From positions 3,765,690 to 3,829,689 of the forward strand of contig OZ024855.1 of assembly GCA_964017155.1 (NCBI GenBank): DNA of 64,000 bases, in the 5' to 3' direction. The notes beneath the pieces are model-generated. The model ran no database searches. It was not told where the DNA came from and worked only from the letters and a program-made list of their open reading frames with translations. Both the position numbers and the translations under genes were made by a program. Positions 24,101 through 38,784 of this stretch are shown here, one piece after another. The DNA comes from Oasisia sp. SBJ-2009 (Eukaryota > Annelida > Polychaeta > Sabellida > Siboglinidae). Numbering within the stretch: the first letter of the stretch is position 1; every line of letters starts with the position of its first letter.

Positions 24101-25181
24101 CGCAAGTCTAGGCATTTATGTACAAGTCGGGCCCACCTCAATTTTGGTATTATAACTGTATCTTTGTCAACATTTGATACTTGATTTTGTTAATTCTATC
24201 AATTATAATCATCTTGCGCATATTTATGTTTTATATACAGCGCGTCTTAGCAGACTTTTGAGGTCGAAAAGACAGCGCGGTCGGCATAAACAAACTGTTT
24301 ATCGATCATTTCGTATGCTCAGCGGAGTAACATGCACCGCTGCGCTTGCGACTGGCACAAATCGCGCTGTCTTTTCGACCTCAAAAGTTTGCCAAGACGC
24401 GCTGTTTATAAAACATAAATACGCGCAAGATGATTATAATTGAATGAATTAATTTAATCAAGTATCAAATGTTGGCAAACATACTGATATAATAGCAACA
24501 TTGAGGTGGGTCCGACTTGTACATAAGTGCCAAATAGTGAAATACTGAAAACAAATTGAGAGTATACGTGCTTTTATAAGAGAGTGCGCGTGAAGGTACG
24601 AGCCCGCAAGTCTAGGCATTTATGTACAAGTCGGGCCCACCTCAATTTTGGTATTATAACTGTATCTTTGTCAACATTTGATACTTGATTTTGTTAATTC
24701 TATCAATTATAATAATCTTGCGCATATTTATGTTTTATATACAGCGCGTCTTAGCAGACCTTTGAGGTCGAAAAGACAGCGCGGTCGGCATAAACAAACT
24801 GTTTATCGCTCATTTCGTATGCTCAGCGGAATAACATGCACCGCTGCGCTTGCGACTGGCACAAATCGCGCTGTCTTTTCGACCTCAAAAGTTTGCCAAG
24901 ACGCGCTGTTTATAAAACATAAATACGCGCAAGATGATTATAATTGAATGAATTAATTTAATCAAGTATCAAATGTTGACAAAAATACTGATATCATAGC
25001 AACATTGAGGTGGGTCCGACTTGTACATAAGTGCCAAATAGTGAAATACTGAAAACAAATTGAGAGTATACGTGCTTTTATGAGAGAGTGCGCGTGAAGG
25101 TACGCGCCCGCAAGTGTTGGCACTTATGTACAAGTCGGGCCCACCTAAATTTTGGTATAATAACTCTATCTTTGCCAACAT
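19639..25181. repeat. 11-mer higher-order repeat A B C D E F B I J K H, copy 2 (5,543 bp)
   Basis: Starts: 19639 A, 20143 B, 20647 C, 21151 D, 21655 E, 22158 F, 22662 B, 23166 I, 23670 J, 24174 K, 24678 H. It is the same type order and length as 6034-11576, 13,605 bp further on. The last monomer ends cctaaat and gccaac, and is followed by a monomer starting gttcgttct. Confidence 0.88.
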
Positions 25182-28100
25182 TTGATACTTGATTTTGTTC
25201 GTTCTATCAATTATAATCATCTTGCGCATATTTATGTTTTATATACAGCGCGTCTTAGCAGACTTTTGAGGTCGAAAAGACAGCGCGGTCGGCATAAACA
25301 AACTGTTTATCGCTCATTTCGTACGCTCAGCGGAGTAACATGCACCGCTGCGCTTGCGACTGGCACAAATCGCGCTGTCTTTTCGACCTCAAAAGTTTGC
25401 CAAGACGCGCTGTTTATAAAACATAAATAAGCGCAAGATGATTATTATTGAATGAATTAATTTAATAAAGTGTCAAATGTTGGCACAAATACTGATATAA
25501 TAGCAACATTGAGTTTGGTCCGACTTCTACATAAGTGCCAAATAGTGAAATACTGAAAACAAATTGAGAGAATACGTGCTTTTATGAGAGAGTGCGCGTG
25601 AAGGTACGCGCCCGCAAGTCTAGGCATTTATGTACAAGTCGGGCCCACCTCAATTTTGGTATTATAACTGTATCTTTGTCAACATTTGATACTTGATTTT
25701 GTTAATTCTATCAATTATAATCATCTTGCGCATATTTATGTTTTATAAACAGCGCGTCTTAGCAGACTTTTGAGGTCGAAAAGACAGCGCGGTCGGCATA
25801 AACAAACTGTTTATCGCTCATTTCGTATGCTCAGCGGAGTAACATGCACCGCTGCGCTTGCGACTGGCACAAATCGCGCTGTCTTTTCGACCTCAAAAGT
25901 TTGCCAAGACGCGCTGTTTATAAAACATAAATAAGCGCAAGATGATTATTATTGAATGAATTAATTTAATCAAGTGTCAAATGTTGGCACAAATACTGAT
26001 ATAATAGCAACATTGAGTTTGGTCCGACTTCTACATAAGTGCCAAATAGTGAAATACTGAAAACAAATTGAGAGAATACGTGCTTTTATGAGAGAGTGCG
26101 CGTGAAGGTACGCGCCCGCAAGTCTAGGCATTTATGTACAAGTCGGGCCCACCTCAATTTTGGTATTATAACTGTATCTTTGTCAACATTTGATACTTGA
26201 TTTTGTTAATTCTATCAATTATAATCATCTTGCGCATATTTATGTTTTATAAACAGCGCGTCTTAGCAGACTTTTGAGGTCGAAAAGACAGCGCGGTCGG
26301 CATAAACAAACTGTTTATCGCTCATTTCGTATGCTCAGCGGAGTAACATGCACCGCTGCGCTTGCGACTGGCACAAATCGCGCTGTCTTTTCGACCTCAA
26401 AAGTTTGCCAAGACGCGCTGTTTATAAAACCTAAATACGCGCAAGATGATTATAATTGAATGAATTAATTTAATCAAGTATCAAATGTTGGCAAAAATAC
26501 TGATATAATAGCAACATTGAGGTGGGTCCGACTTGTACATAAGTGCCAAATAGTGAAATACTGAACACAAATTGAGAGTATACGTGCTTTTATGAGAGAG
26601 TGCGCGTGAAGGTACGCGCCCGCAAGTGTTGGCACTTATGTACAAGTCGGGCCCACCTAAATTTTGGTATAATAACTCTATCTTTGCCAACATTTGATAC
26701 TTGATTTTGTTCGTTCTATCAATTATAATCATCTTGCGCATATTTATGTTTTATATACAGCGCGTCTTAGCAGACTTTTGAGGTCGAAAAGACAGCGCGG
26801 TCGGCATAAACAAACTGTTTATCGATCATTTCGTATGCTCAGCGGAGTAACATGCACCGCTGCGCTTGCGACTGGCACAAATCGCGCTGTCTTTTCGACC
26901 TCAAAAGTTTGCCAAGACGCGCTGTTTATAAAACATAAATACGCGCAAGATGATTATAATTGAATGAATTAATTTAATCAAGTATCAAATGTTGGCAAAA
27001 ATACTGATATAATAGCAACATTGAGGTGGGTCCGACTTGTACATAAGTGCCAAATAGTGAAATACTGAAAACAAATTGAGAGTATACGTGCTTTTATAAG
27101 AGAGTGCGCGTGAAGGTACGAGCCCGCAAGTCTAGGCATTTATGTACAAGTCGGGCCCACCTCAATTTTGGTATTATAACTGTATCTTTGCCAACATTTG
27201 ATACTTGATTTTGTTAATTCTATTAATTATAATCATCTTGCGCATATTTATGTTTTATATACAGCGCGTCTTAGCAGACTTTTGAAGTCGAAAAGACAGC
27301 GCGTTCGGCATAAACAAACTGTTTATCGCTCATTTCGTATGCTCAGCGGAGTAACATGCACCGCTGCGCTTGCGACTGGCACAAATCGCGCTGTCTTTTC
27401 GACCTCAAAAGTTTGCCAAGACGCGCTGTTTATAAAACATAAATACGCGCAAGATGATTATAATTGAATGAATTAATTTAATCAAGTATCAAATGTTGGC
27501 AAAAATACAGATATAATAGCAACATTGAGGTGGGTCCGACTTGTACATAAGTGCCAAATAGTGAAATACTGAAAACAATTGAGAGTATACGTGCTTTTAT
27601 GAGAGAGTGCGCGTGAAGGTACGCGCCCGCAAGTGTTGGCACTTATGTACAAGTCGGGCCCACCTAAATTTTGGTATAATAACTCTATCTTTGCCAACAT
27701 TTGATACTTGATTTTGTTCGTTCTATCAATTATAATCATCTTGCGCATATTTATGTTTTATATACAGCGCGTCTTAGCAGACTTTTGAGGTCGAAAAGAC
27801 AGCGCGGTCGGCATAAACAAACTGTTTATCGCTCATTTCGTACGCTCAGCGGAGTAACATGCACCGCTGCGCTTGCGACTGGCACAAATCGCGCTGTCTT
27901 TTCGACCTCAAAAGTTTGCCAAGACGCGCTGTTTATAAAACATAAATAAGCGCAAGATGATTATTATTGAATGAATTAATTTAATAAAGTGTCAAATGTT
28001 GGCACAAATACTGATATAATAGCAACATTGAGTTTGGTCCGACTTCTACATAAGTGCCAAATAGTGAAATACTGAAAACAAATTGAGAGAATACGTGCTT

Positions 28101-29716
28101 TTATGAGAGAGTGCGCGTGAAGGTACGCGCCCGCAAGTCTAGGCATTTATGTACAAGTCGGGCCCACCTCAATTTTGGTATTATAACTGTATCTTTGTCA
28201 ACATTTGATACTTGATTTTGTTAATTCTATCAATTATAATCATCTTGCGCATATTTATGTTTTATAAACAGCGCGTCTTAGCAGACTTTTGAGGTCGAAA
28301 AGACAGCGCGGTCGGCATAAACAAACTGTTTATCGCTCATTTCGTATGCTCAGCGGAGTAACATGCACCGCTGCGCTTGCGACTGGCACAAATCGCGCTG
28401 TCTTTTCGACCTCAAAAGTTTGCCAAGACGCGCTGTTTATAAAACATAAATAAGCGCAAGATGATTATTATTGAATGAATTAATTTAATCAAGTGTCAAA
28501 TGTTGGCACAAATACTGATATAATAGCAACATTGAGTTTGGTCCGACTTCTACATAAGTGCCAAATAGTGAAATACTGAAAACAAATTGAGAGAATACGT
28601 GCTTTTATGAGAGAGTGCGCGTGAAGGTACGCGCCCGCAAGTCTAGGCATTTATGTACAAGTCGGGCCCACCTCAATTTTGGTATTATAACTGTATCTTT
28701 GTCAACATTTGATACTTGATTTTGTTAATTCTATAAATTATAATCATCTTGCGCATATTTATGTTTTATAAACAGCGCGTCTTAGCAGACTTTTGAGGTC
28801 GAAAAGACAGCGCGGTCGGCATAAACAAACTGTTTATCGCTCATTTCGTATGCTCAGCGGAGTAACATGCACCGCTGCGCTTGCGACTGGCACAAATCGC
28901 GCTGTCTTTTCGACCTCAAAAGTTTGCCAAGACGCGCTGTTTATAAAACCTAAATACGCGCAAGATGATTATAATTGAATGAATTAATTTAATCAAGTAT
29001 CAAATGTTGGCAAAAATACTGATATAATAGCAACATTGAGGTGGGTCCGACTTGTACATAAGTGCCAAATAGTGAAATACTGAAAACAAATTGAGAGTAT
29101 ACGTGCTTTTATGAGAGAGTGCGCGTGAAGGTACGAGCCCGCAAGTCTAGGCATTTATGTACAAGTCGGGCCCACCTCAATTTTGGTATTATAACTGTAT
29201 CTTTGTCAACATTTGATACTTGATTTTGTTAATTCTATCAATTATAATCATCTTGCGCATATTTATGTTTTATATACAGCGCGTCTTAGCAGACTTTTGA
29301 GGTCAAAAAGACAGCGCGGTCGGCATAAACAAACTGTTTATCGCTCATTTCGTATGCTCAGCGGAATAACATGCACCGCTGCGCTTGCGACTGGCACAAA
29401 TCGCGCTGTCTTTTCGACCTCAAAAGTTTGCCAAGACGCGCTGTTTATAAAACATAAATACGCGCAAGATGATTATAATTGAATGAATTAATTTAATCAA
29501 GTATCAAATGTTGACAAAAATACTGATATAATAGCAACATTGAGGTGGGTCCGACTTGTACATAAGTGCCAAATAGTGAAATACTGAAAACAAATTGAGA
29601 GTATACGTGCTTTTATGAGAGAGTGCGCGTGAAGGTACGCGCCCGCAAGTCTAGGCATTTATGTACAAGTCGGGCCCACCTCAATTTTGGTATTATAACT
29701 GTATCTTTGTCAACAT
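25182..29716. repeat. Variant higher-order segment F B C D E F B I J''
   Basis: Starts: 25182 F, 25686 B, 26190 C, 26694 D, 27198 E, 27701 F, 28205 B, 28709 I, 29213 J''. It follows the 11-mer order except that F (taataaagtg, gaaggtac) stands where A is expected, and J'' has ttgacaaaaa. The I at 28709 has a private tctataaat. Confidence 0.85.
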
Positions 29717-31731
29717 TTGATACTTGATTTTGTTAATTCTATCAATTATAATCATCTTGCGCATATTTATGTTTTATATACAGCGCGTCTTAGCAGACTT
29801 TTGAGGTCGAAAAGACAGCGCGGTCGGCATAAACAAACTGTTTATCGCTCATTTCGTACGCTCAGCGGAGTAACATGCACCGCTGCGCTTGCGACTGGCA
29901 CAAATCGCGCTGTCTTTTCGACCTCAAAAGTTTGCCAAGACGCGCTGTTTATAAAACATAAATAAGCGCAAGATGATTATTATTGAATGAATTAATTTAA
30001 TAAAGTGTCAAATGTTGGCACAAATACTGATATAATAGCAACATTGAGTTTGGTCCGACTTCTACATAAGTGCCAAATAGTGAAATACTGAAAACAAATT
30101 GAGAGAATACGTGCTTTTATGAGAGAGTGCGCGTGAAGGTACGCGCCCGCAAGTCTAGGCATTTATGTACAAGTCGGGCCCACCTCAATTTTGGTATTAT
30201 AACTGTATCTTTGTCAACATTTGATACTTGATTTTGTTAATTCTATTAATTATAATCATCTTGCGCATATTTATGTTTTATATACAGCGCGTCTTAGCAG
30301 ACTTTTGAGGTCGAAAAGACAGCGCGGTCGGCATAAACAAACTGTTTATCGCTCATTTCGTATGCTCAGCGGAGTAACATGCACCGCTGCGCTTGCGACT
30401 GGCACAAATCGCGCTGTCTTTTCGACCTCAAAAGTTTGCCAAGACGCGCTGTTTATAAAACATAAATAAGCGCAAGATGATTATTATTGAATGAATTAAT
30501 TTAATCAAGTGTCAAATGTTGGCACAAATACTGATATAATAGCAACATTGAGTTTGGTCCGACTTCTACATAAGTGCCAAATAGTGAAATACTGAAAACA
30601 ATTGAGAGTATACGTGCTTTTATGAGAGAGTGCGCGTGAAGGTACGCGCCCGCAAGTCTAGGCATTTATGTACAAGTCGGGCCCACCTCAATTTTGGTAT
30701 TATAACTGTATCTTTGTCAACATTTGATACTTGATTTTGTTAATTCTATCAATTATAATCATCTTGCGCATATTTATGTTTTATATACAGCGCGTCTTAG
30801 CAGACTTTTGAGGTCGAAAAGACAGCGCGGTCGGCATAAACAAACTGTTTATCGATCATTTCGTATGCTCAGCGGAGTAACATGCACCGCTGCGCTTGCG
30901 ACTGGCACAAATCGCGCTGTCTTTTCGACCTCAAAAGTTTGCCAAGACGCGCTGTTTATAAAACATAAATACGCGCAAGATGATTATAATTGAATGAATT
31001 AATTTAATCAAGTATCAAATGTTGGCAAACATACTGATATAATAGCAACATTGAGGTGGGTCCGACTTGTACATAAGTGCCAAATAGTGAAATACTGAAA
31101 ACAAATTGAGAGTATACGTGCTTTTATAAGAGAGTGCGCGTGAAGGTACGAGCCCGCAAGTCTAGGCATTTATGTACAAGTCGGGCCCACCTCAATTTTG
31201 GTATTATAACTGTATCTTTGTCAACATTTGATACTTGATTTTGTTAATTCTATCAATTATAATAATCTTGCGCATATTTATGTTTTATATACAGCGCGTC
31301 TTAGCAGACCTTTGAGGTCGAAAAGACAGCGCGGTCGGCATAAACAAACTGTTTATCGCTCATTTCGTATGCTCAGCGGAGTAACATGCACCGCTGCGCT
31401 TGCGACTGGCACAAATCGCGCTGTCTTTTCGACCTCAAAAGTTTGCCAAGACGCGCTGTTTATAAAACCTAAATACGCGCAAGATGATTATAATTGAATG
31501 AATTAATTTAATCAAGTATCAAATGTTGGCAAAAATACTGATATAATAGCAACATTGAGGTGGGTCCGACTTGTACATAAGTGCCAAATAGTGAAATACT
31601 GAACACAAATTGAGAGTATACGTGCTTTTATGAGAGAGTGCGCGTGAAGGTACGCGCCCGCAAGTGTTGGCACTTATGTACAAGTCGGGCCCACCTAAAT
31701 TTTGGTATAATAACTCTATCTTTGCCAACAT
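29717..31731. repeat. Mosaic monomers 59-62 (F-like, L, K, H/C chimera)
   Basis: 29717 has the body of F but starts gttaattct. 30221 (called L, 503 bp) combines tctattaat, a B-like middle with aaataagcg and gtgtcaaatg, and an acaattgag loop 2 ending gtctagg. 30724 is K. 31228 begins as H (ataataatc, acctttgagg). From ggagtaac near 31379 onward it is C (acctaaata, gaacacaaat, cctaaat). These are junction products of exchanges between different monomer types. Confidence 0.82.
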
Positions 31732-33746
31732 TTGATACTTGATTTTGTTCGTTCTATCAATTATAATCATCTTGCGCATATTTATGTTTTATATACAGCG
31801 CGTCTTAGCAGACTTTTGAGGTCGAAAAGACAGCGCGGTCGGCATAAACAAACTGTTTATCGATCAGTTCGTATGCTCAGCGGAGTAACATGCACCGCTG
31901 CGCTTGCGACTGGCACAAATCGCGCTGTCTTTTCGACCTCAAAAGTTTGCCAAGACGCGCTGTTTATAAAACATAAATACGCGCAAGATGATTATAATTG
32001 AATGAATTAATTTAATCAAGTATCAAATGTTGGCAAAAATACTGATATAATAGCAACATTGAGGTGGGTCCGACTTGTACATAAGTGCCAAATAGTGAAA
32101 TACTGAAAACAAATTGAGAGTATACGTGCTTTTATAAGAGAGTGCGCGTGAAGGTACGAGCCCGCAAGTCTAGGCATTTATGTACAAGTCGGGCCCACCT
32201 CAATTTTGGTATTATAACTGTATCTTTGCCAACATTTGATACTTGATTTTGTTAATTCTATTAATTATAATCATCTTGCGCATATTTATGTTTTATATAC
32301 AGCGCGTCTTAGCAGACTTTTGAAGTCGAAAAGACAGCGCGTTCGGCATAAACAAACTGTTTATCGCTCATTTCGTATGCTCAGCGGAGTAACATGCACC
32401 GCTGCGCTTGCGACTGGCACAAATCGCGCTGTCTTTTCGACCTCAAAAGTTTGCCAAGACGCGCTGTTTATAAAACATAAATACGCGCAAGATGATTATA
32501 ATTGAATGAATTAATTTAATCAAGTATCAAATGTTGGCAAAAATACAGATATAATAGCAACATTGAGGTGGGTCCGACTTGTACATAAGTGCCAAATAGT
32601 GAAATACTGAAAACAATTGAGAGTATACGTGCTTTTATGAGAGAGTGCGCGTGAAGGTACGCGCCCGCAAGTGTTGGCACTTATGTACAAGTCGGGCCCA
32701 CCTAAATTTTGGTATAATAACTCTATCTTTGCCAACATTTGATACTTGATTTTGTTCGTTCTATCAATTATAATCATCTTGCGCATATTTATGTTTTATA
32801 TACAGCGCGTCTTAGCAGACTTTTGAGGTCGAAAAGACAGCGCGGTCGGCATAAACAAACTGTTTATCGCTCATTTCGTACGCTCAGCGGAGTAACATGC
32901 ACCGCTGCGCTTGCGACTGGCACAAATCGCGCTGTCTTTTCGACCTCAAAAGTTTGCCAAGACGCGCTGTTTATAAAACATAAATAAGCGCAAGATGATT
33001 ATTATTGAATGAATTAATTTAATAAAGTGTCAAATGTTGGCACAAATACTGATATAATAGCAACATTGAGTTTGGTCCGACTTCTACATAAGTGCCAAAT
33101 AGTGAAATACTGAAAACAAATTGAGAGAATACGTGCTTTTATGAGAGAGTGCGCGTGAAGGTACGCGCCCGCAAGTCTAGGCATTTATGTACAAGTCGGG
33201 CCCACCTCAATTTTGGTATTATAACTGTATCTTTGTCAACATTTGATACTTGATTTTGTTAATTCTGTCAATTATAATCATCTTGCGCATATTTATGTTT
33301 TATAAACAGCGCGTCTTAGCAGACTTTTGAGGTCGAAAAGACAGCGCGGTCGGCATAAACAAACTGTTTATCGCTCATTTCGTATGCTCAGCGGAGTAAC
33401 ATGCACCGCTGCGCTTGCGACTGGCACAAATCGCGCTGTCTTTTCGACCTCAAAAGTTTGCCAAGACGCGCTGTTTATAAAACCTAAATACGAGCAAGAT
33501 GATTATAATTGAATGAATTAATTTAATCAAGTATCAAATGTTGGCAAAAATACTGATATAATAGCAACATTGAGGTGGGTCCGACTTGTACATAAGTGCC
33601 AAATAGTGAAATACTGAAAACAAATTGAGAGTATACGTGCTTTTATGAGAGAGTGCGCGTGAAGGTACGAGCCCGCAAGTCTAGGCATTTATGTACAAGT
33701 CGGGCCCACCTCAATTTTGGTATTATAACTGTATCTTTGTCAACAT
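31732..33746. repeat. Segment D' E F I'
   Basis: Starts: 31732 D' (cgatcagt), 32236 E, 32739 F, 33243 I' (acgagcaag, private ttctgtcaa). Compared with the following pentamers, the B expected between F and I' is missing. Confidence 0.85.
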
Positions 33747-36700
33747 TTGATACTTGATTTTGTTAATTCTATCAATTATAATCATCTTGCGCATATTTAT
33801 GTTTTATATACAGCGCGTCTTAGCAGACTTTTGAGGTCAAAAAGACAGCGCGGTCGGCATAAACAAACTGTTTATCGCTCATTTCGTATGCTCAGCGGAA
33901 TAACATGCACCGCTGCGCTTGCGACTGGCACAAATCGCGCTGTCTTTTCGACCTCAAAAGTTTGCCAAGACGCGCTGTTTATAAAACATAAATACGCGCA
34001 AGATGATTATAATTGAATGAATTAATTTAATCAAGTATCAAATGTTGGCAAAAATACTGATATAATAGCAACATTGAGGTGGGTCCGACTTGTACATCAG
34101 TGCCAAATAGTGAAATACTGAAAACAAATTGAGAGTATACGTGCTTTTATAAGAGAGTGCGCGTGAAGGTACGAGCCCGCAAGTCTAGGCATTTATGTAC
34201 AAGTCGGGCCCACCTCAATTTTGGTATTATAACTGTATCTTTGCCAACATTTGATACTTGATTTTGTTAATTCTATTAATTATAATCATCTTGCGCATAT
34301 TTATGTTTTATATACAGCGCGTCTTAGCAGACTTTTGAAGTCGAAAAGACAGCGCGTTCGGCATAAACAAACTGTTTATCGCTCATTTCGTATGCTCAGC
34401 GGAGTAACATGCACCGCTGCGCTTGCGACTGGCACAAATCGCGCTGTCTTTTCGACCTCAAAAGTTTGCCAAGACGCGCTGTTTATAAAACATAAATACG
34501 CGCAAGATGATTATAATTGAATGAATTAATTTAATCAAGTATCAAATGTTGGCAAAAATACAGATATAATAGCAACATTGAGGTGGGTCCGACTTGTACA
34601 TAAGTGCCAAATAGTGAAATACTGAAAACAATTGAGAGTATACGTGCTTTTATGAGAGAGTGCGCGTGAAGGTACGCGCCCGCAAGTGTTGGCACTTATG
34701 TACAAGTCGGGCCCACCTAAATTTTGGTATAATAACTCTATCTTTGCCAACATTTGATACTTGATTTTGTTCGTTCTATCAATTATAATCATCTTGCGCA
34801 TATTTATGTTTTATATACAGCGCGTCTTAGCAGACTTTTGAGGTCGAAAAGACAGCGCGGTCGGCATAAACAAACTGTTTATCGCTCATTTCGTACGCTC
34901 AGCGGAGTAACATGCACCGCTGCGCTTGCGACTGGCACAAATCGCGCTGTCTTTTCGACCTCAAAAGTTTGCCAAGACGCGCTGTTTATAAAACATAAAT
35001 AAGCGCAAGATGATTATTATTGAATGAATTAATTTAATAAAGTGTCAAATGTTGGCACAAATACTGATATAATAGCAACATTGAGTTTGGTCCGACTTCT
35101 ACATAAGTGCCAAATAGTGAAATACTGAAAACAAATTGAGAGAATACGTGCTTTTATGAGAGAGTGCGCGTGAAGGTACGCGCCCGCAAGTCTAGGCATT
35201 TATGTACAAGTCGGGCCCACCTCAATTTTGGTATTATAACTGTATCTTTGTCAACATTTGATACTTGATTTTGTTAATTCTATCAATTATAATCATCTTG
35301 CGCATATTTATGTTTTATAAACAGCGCGTCTTAGCAGACTTTTGAGGTCGAAAAGACAGCGCGGTCGGCATAAACAAACTGTTTATCGCTCATTTCGTAT
35401 GCTCAGCGGAGTAACATGCACCGCTGCGCTTGCGACTGGCACAAATCGCGCTGTCTTTTCGACCTCAAAAGTTTGCCAAGACGCGCTGTTTATAAAACAT
35501 AAATAAGCGCAAGATGATTATTATTGAATGAATTAATTTAATCAAGTGTCAAATGTTGGCACAAATACTGATATAATAGCAACATTGAGTTTGGTCCGAC
35601 TTCTACATAAGTGCCAAATAGTGAAATACTGAAAACAAATTGAGAGAATACGTGCTTTTATGAGAGAGTGCGCGTGAAGGTACGCGCCCGCAAGTCTAGG
35701 CATTTATGTACAAGTCGGGCCCACCTCAATTTTGGTATTATAACTGTATCTTTGTCAACATTTGATACTTGATTTTGTTAATTCTATCAATTATAATCAT
35801 CTTGCGCATATTTATGTTTTATAAACAGCGCGTCTTAGCAGACTTTTGAGGTCGAAAAGACAGCGCGGTCGGCATAAACAAACTGTTTATCGCTCATTTC
35901 GTATGCTCAGCGGAGTAACATGCACCGCTGCGCTTGCGACTGGCACAAATCGCGCTGTCTTTTCGACCTCAAAAGTTTGCCAAGACGCGCTGTTTATAAA
36001 ACCTAAATACGAGCAAGATGATTATAATTGAATGAATTAATTTAATCAAGTATCAAATGTTGGCAAAAATACTGATATAATAGCAACATTGAGGTGGGTC
36101 CGACTTGTACATAAGTGCCAAATAGTGAAATACTGAAAACAAATTGAGAGTATACGTGCTTTTATGAGAGAGTGCGCGTGAAGGTACGAGCCCGCAAGTC
36201 TAGGCATTTATGTACAAGTCGGGCCCACCTCAATTTTGGTATTATAACTGTATCTTTGTCAACATTTGATACTTGATTTTGTTAATTCTATCAATTATAA
36301 TCATCTTGCGCATATTTATGTTTTATATACAGCGCGTCTTAGCAGACTTTTGAGGTCAAAAAGACAGCGCGGTCGGCATAAACAAACTGTTTATCGCTCA
36401 TTTCGTATGCTCAGCGGAATAACATGCACCGCTGCGCTTGCGACTGGCACAAATCGCGCTGTCTTTTCGACCTCAAAAGTTTGCCAAGACGCGCTGTTTA
36501 TAAAACATAAATACGCGCAAGATGATTATAATTGAATGAATTAATTTAATCAAGTATCAAATGTTGGCAAAAATACTGATATAATAGCAACATTGAGGTG
36601 GGTCCGACTTGTACATCAGTGCCAAATAGTGAAATACTGAAAACAAATTGAGAGTATACGTGCTTTTATAAGAGAGTGCGCGTGAAGGTACGAGCCCGCA

Positions 36701-38784
36701 AGTCTAGGCATTTATGTACAAGTCGGGCCCACCTCAATTTTGGTATTATAACTGTATCTTTGCCAACATTTGATACTTGATTTTGTTAATTCTATTAATT
36801 ATAATCATCTTGCGCATATTTATGTTTTATATACAGCGCGTCTTAGCAGACTTTTGAAGTCGAAAAGACAGCGCGTTCGGCATAAACAAACTGTTTATCG
36901 CTCATTTCGTATGCTCAGCGGAGTAACATGCACCGCTGCGCTTGCGACTGGCACAAATCGCGCTGTCTTTTCGACCTCAAAAGTTTGCCAAGACGCGCTG
37001 TTTATAAAACATAAATACGCGCAAGATGATTATAATTGAATGAATTAATTTAATCAAGTATCAAATGTTGGCAAAAATACAGATATAATAGCAACATTGA
37101 GGTGGGTCCGACTTGTACATAAGTGCCAAATAGTGAAATACTGAAAACAATTGAGAGTATACGTGCTTTTATGAGAGAGTGCGCGTGAAGGTACGCGCCC
37201 GCAAGTGTTGGCACTTATGTACAAGTCGGGCCCACCTAAATTTTGGTATAATAACTCTATCTTTGCCAACATTTGATACTTGATTTTGTTCGTTCTATCA
37301 ATTATAATCATCTTGCGCATATTTATGTTTTATATACAGCGCGTCTTAGCAGACTTTTGAGGTCGAAAAGACAGCGCGGTCGGCATAAACAAACTGTTTA
37401 TCGCTCATTTCGTACGCTCAGCGGAGTAACATGCACCGCTGCGCTTGCGACTGGCACAAATCGCGCTGTCTTTTCGACCTCAAAAGTTTGCCAAGACGCG
37501 CTGTTTATAAAACATAAATAAGCGCAAGATGATTATTATTGAATGAATTAATTTAATAAAGTGTCAAATGTTGGCACAAATACTGATATAATAGCAACAT
37601 TGAGTTTGGTCCGACTTCTACATAAGTGCCAAATAGTGAAATACTGAAAACAAATTGAGAGAATACGTGCTTTTATGAGAGAGTGCGCGTGAAGGTACGC
37701 GCCCGCAAGTCTAGGCATTTATGTACAAGTCGGGCCCACCTCAATTTTGGTATTATAACTGTATCTTTGTCAACATTTGATACTTGATTTTGTTAATTCT
37801 ATCAATTATAATCATCTTGCGCATATTTATGTTTTATAAACAGCGCGTCTTAGCAGACTTTTGAGGTCGAAAAGACAGCGCGGTCGGCATAAACAAACTG
37901 TTTATCGCTCATTTCGTATGCTCAGCGGAGTAACATGCACCGCTGCGCTTGCGACTGGCACAAATCGCGCTGTCTTTTCGACCTCAAAAGTTTGCCAAGA
38001 CGCGCTGTTTATAAAACATAAATAAGCGCAAGATGATTATTATTGAATGAATTAATTTAATCAAGTGTCAAATGTTGGCACAAATACTGATATAATAGCA
38101 ACATTGAGTTTGGTCCGACTTCTACATAAGTGCCAAATAGTGAAATACTGAAAACAAATTGAGAGAATACGTGCTTTTATGAGAGAGTGCGCGTGAAGGT
38201 ACGCGCCCGCAAGTCTAGGCATTTATGTACAAGTCGGGCCCACCTCAATTTTGGTATTATAACTGTATCTTTGTCAACATTTGATACTTGATTTTGTTAA
38301 TTCTATCAATTATAATCATCTTGCGCATATTTATGTTTTATAAACAGCGCGTCTTAGCAGACTTTTGAGGTCGAAAAGACAGCGCGGTCGGCATAAACAA
38401 ACTGTTTATCGCTCATTTCGTATGCTCAGCGGAGTAACATGCACCGCTGCGCTTGCGACTGGCACAAATCGCGCTGTCTTTTCGACCTCAAAAGTTTGCC
38501 AAGACGCGCTGTTTATAAAACCTAAATACGAGCAAGATGATTATAATTGAATGAATTAATTTAATCAAGTATCAAATGTTGGCAAAAATACTGATATAAT
38601 AGCAACATTGAGGTGGGTCCGACTTGTACATAAGTGCCAAATAGTGAAATACTGAAAACAAATTGAGAGTATACGTGCTTTTATGAGAGAGTGCGCGTGA
38701 AGGTACGAGCCCGCAAGTCTAGGCATTTATGTACAAGTCGGGCCCACCTCAATTTTGGTATTATAACTGTATCTTTGTCAACAT
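33747..38784. repeat. Pentamer (J/D) E F B I' repeated twice (2,519-bp period)
   Basis: The copies are 33747-36265 and 36266-38784. Starts: 33747, 34251, 34754, 35258, 35762 and 36266, 36770, 37273, 37777, 38281. The first monomer is a fusion. Its front is J (ggtcaaaaag, ggaataac) and its back is D-like (ggcaaaaata, tacatcagt, ttataagag, cgagccc, gccaac). Both I' copies share acgagcaag. The two pentamers appear the same at every diagnostic site. Confidence 0.9.
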
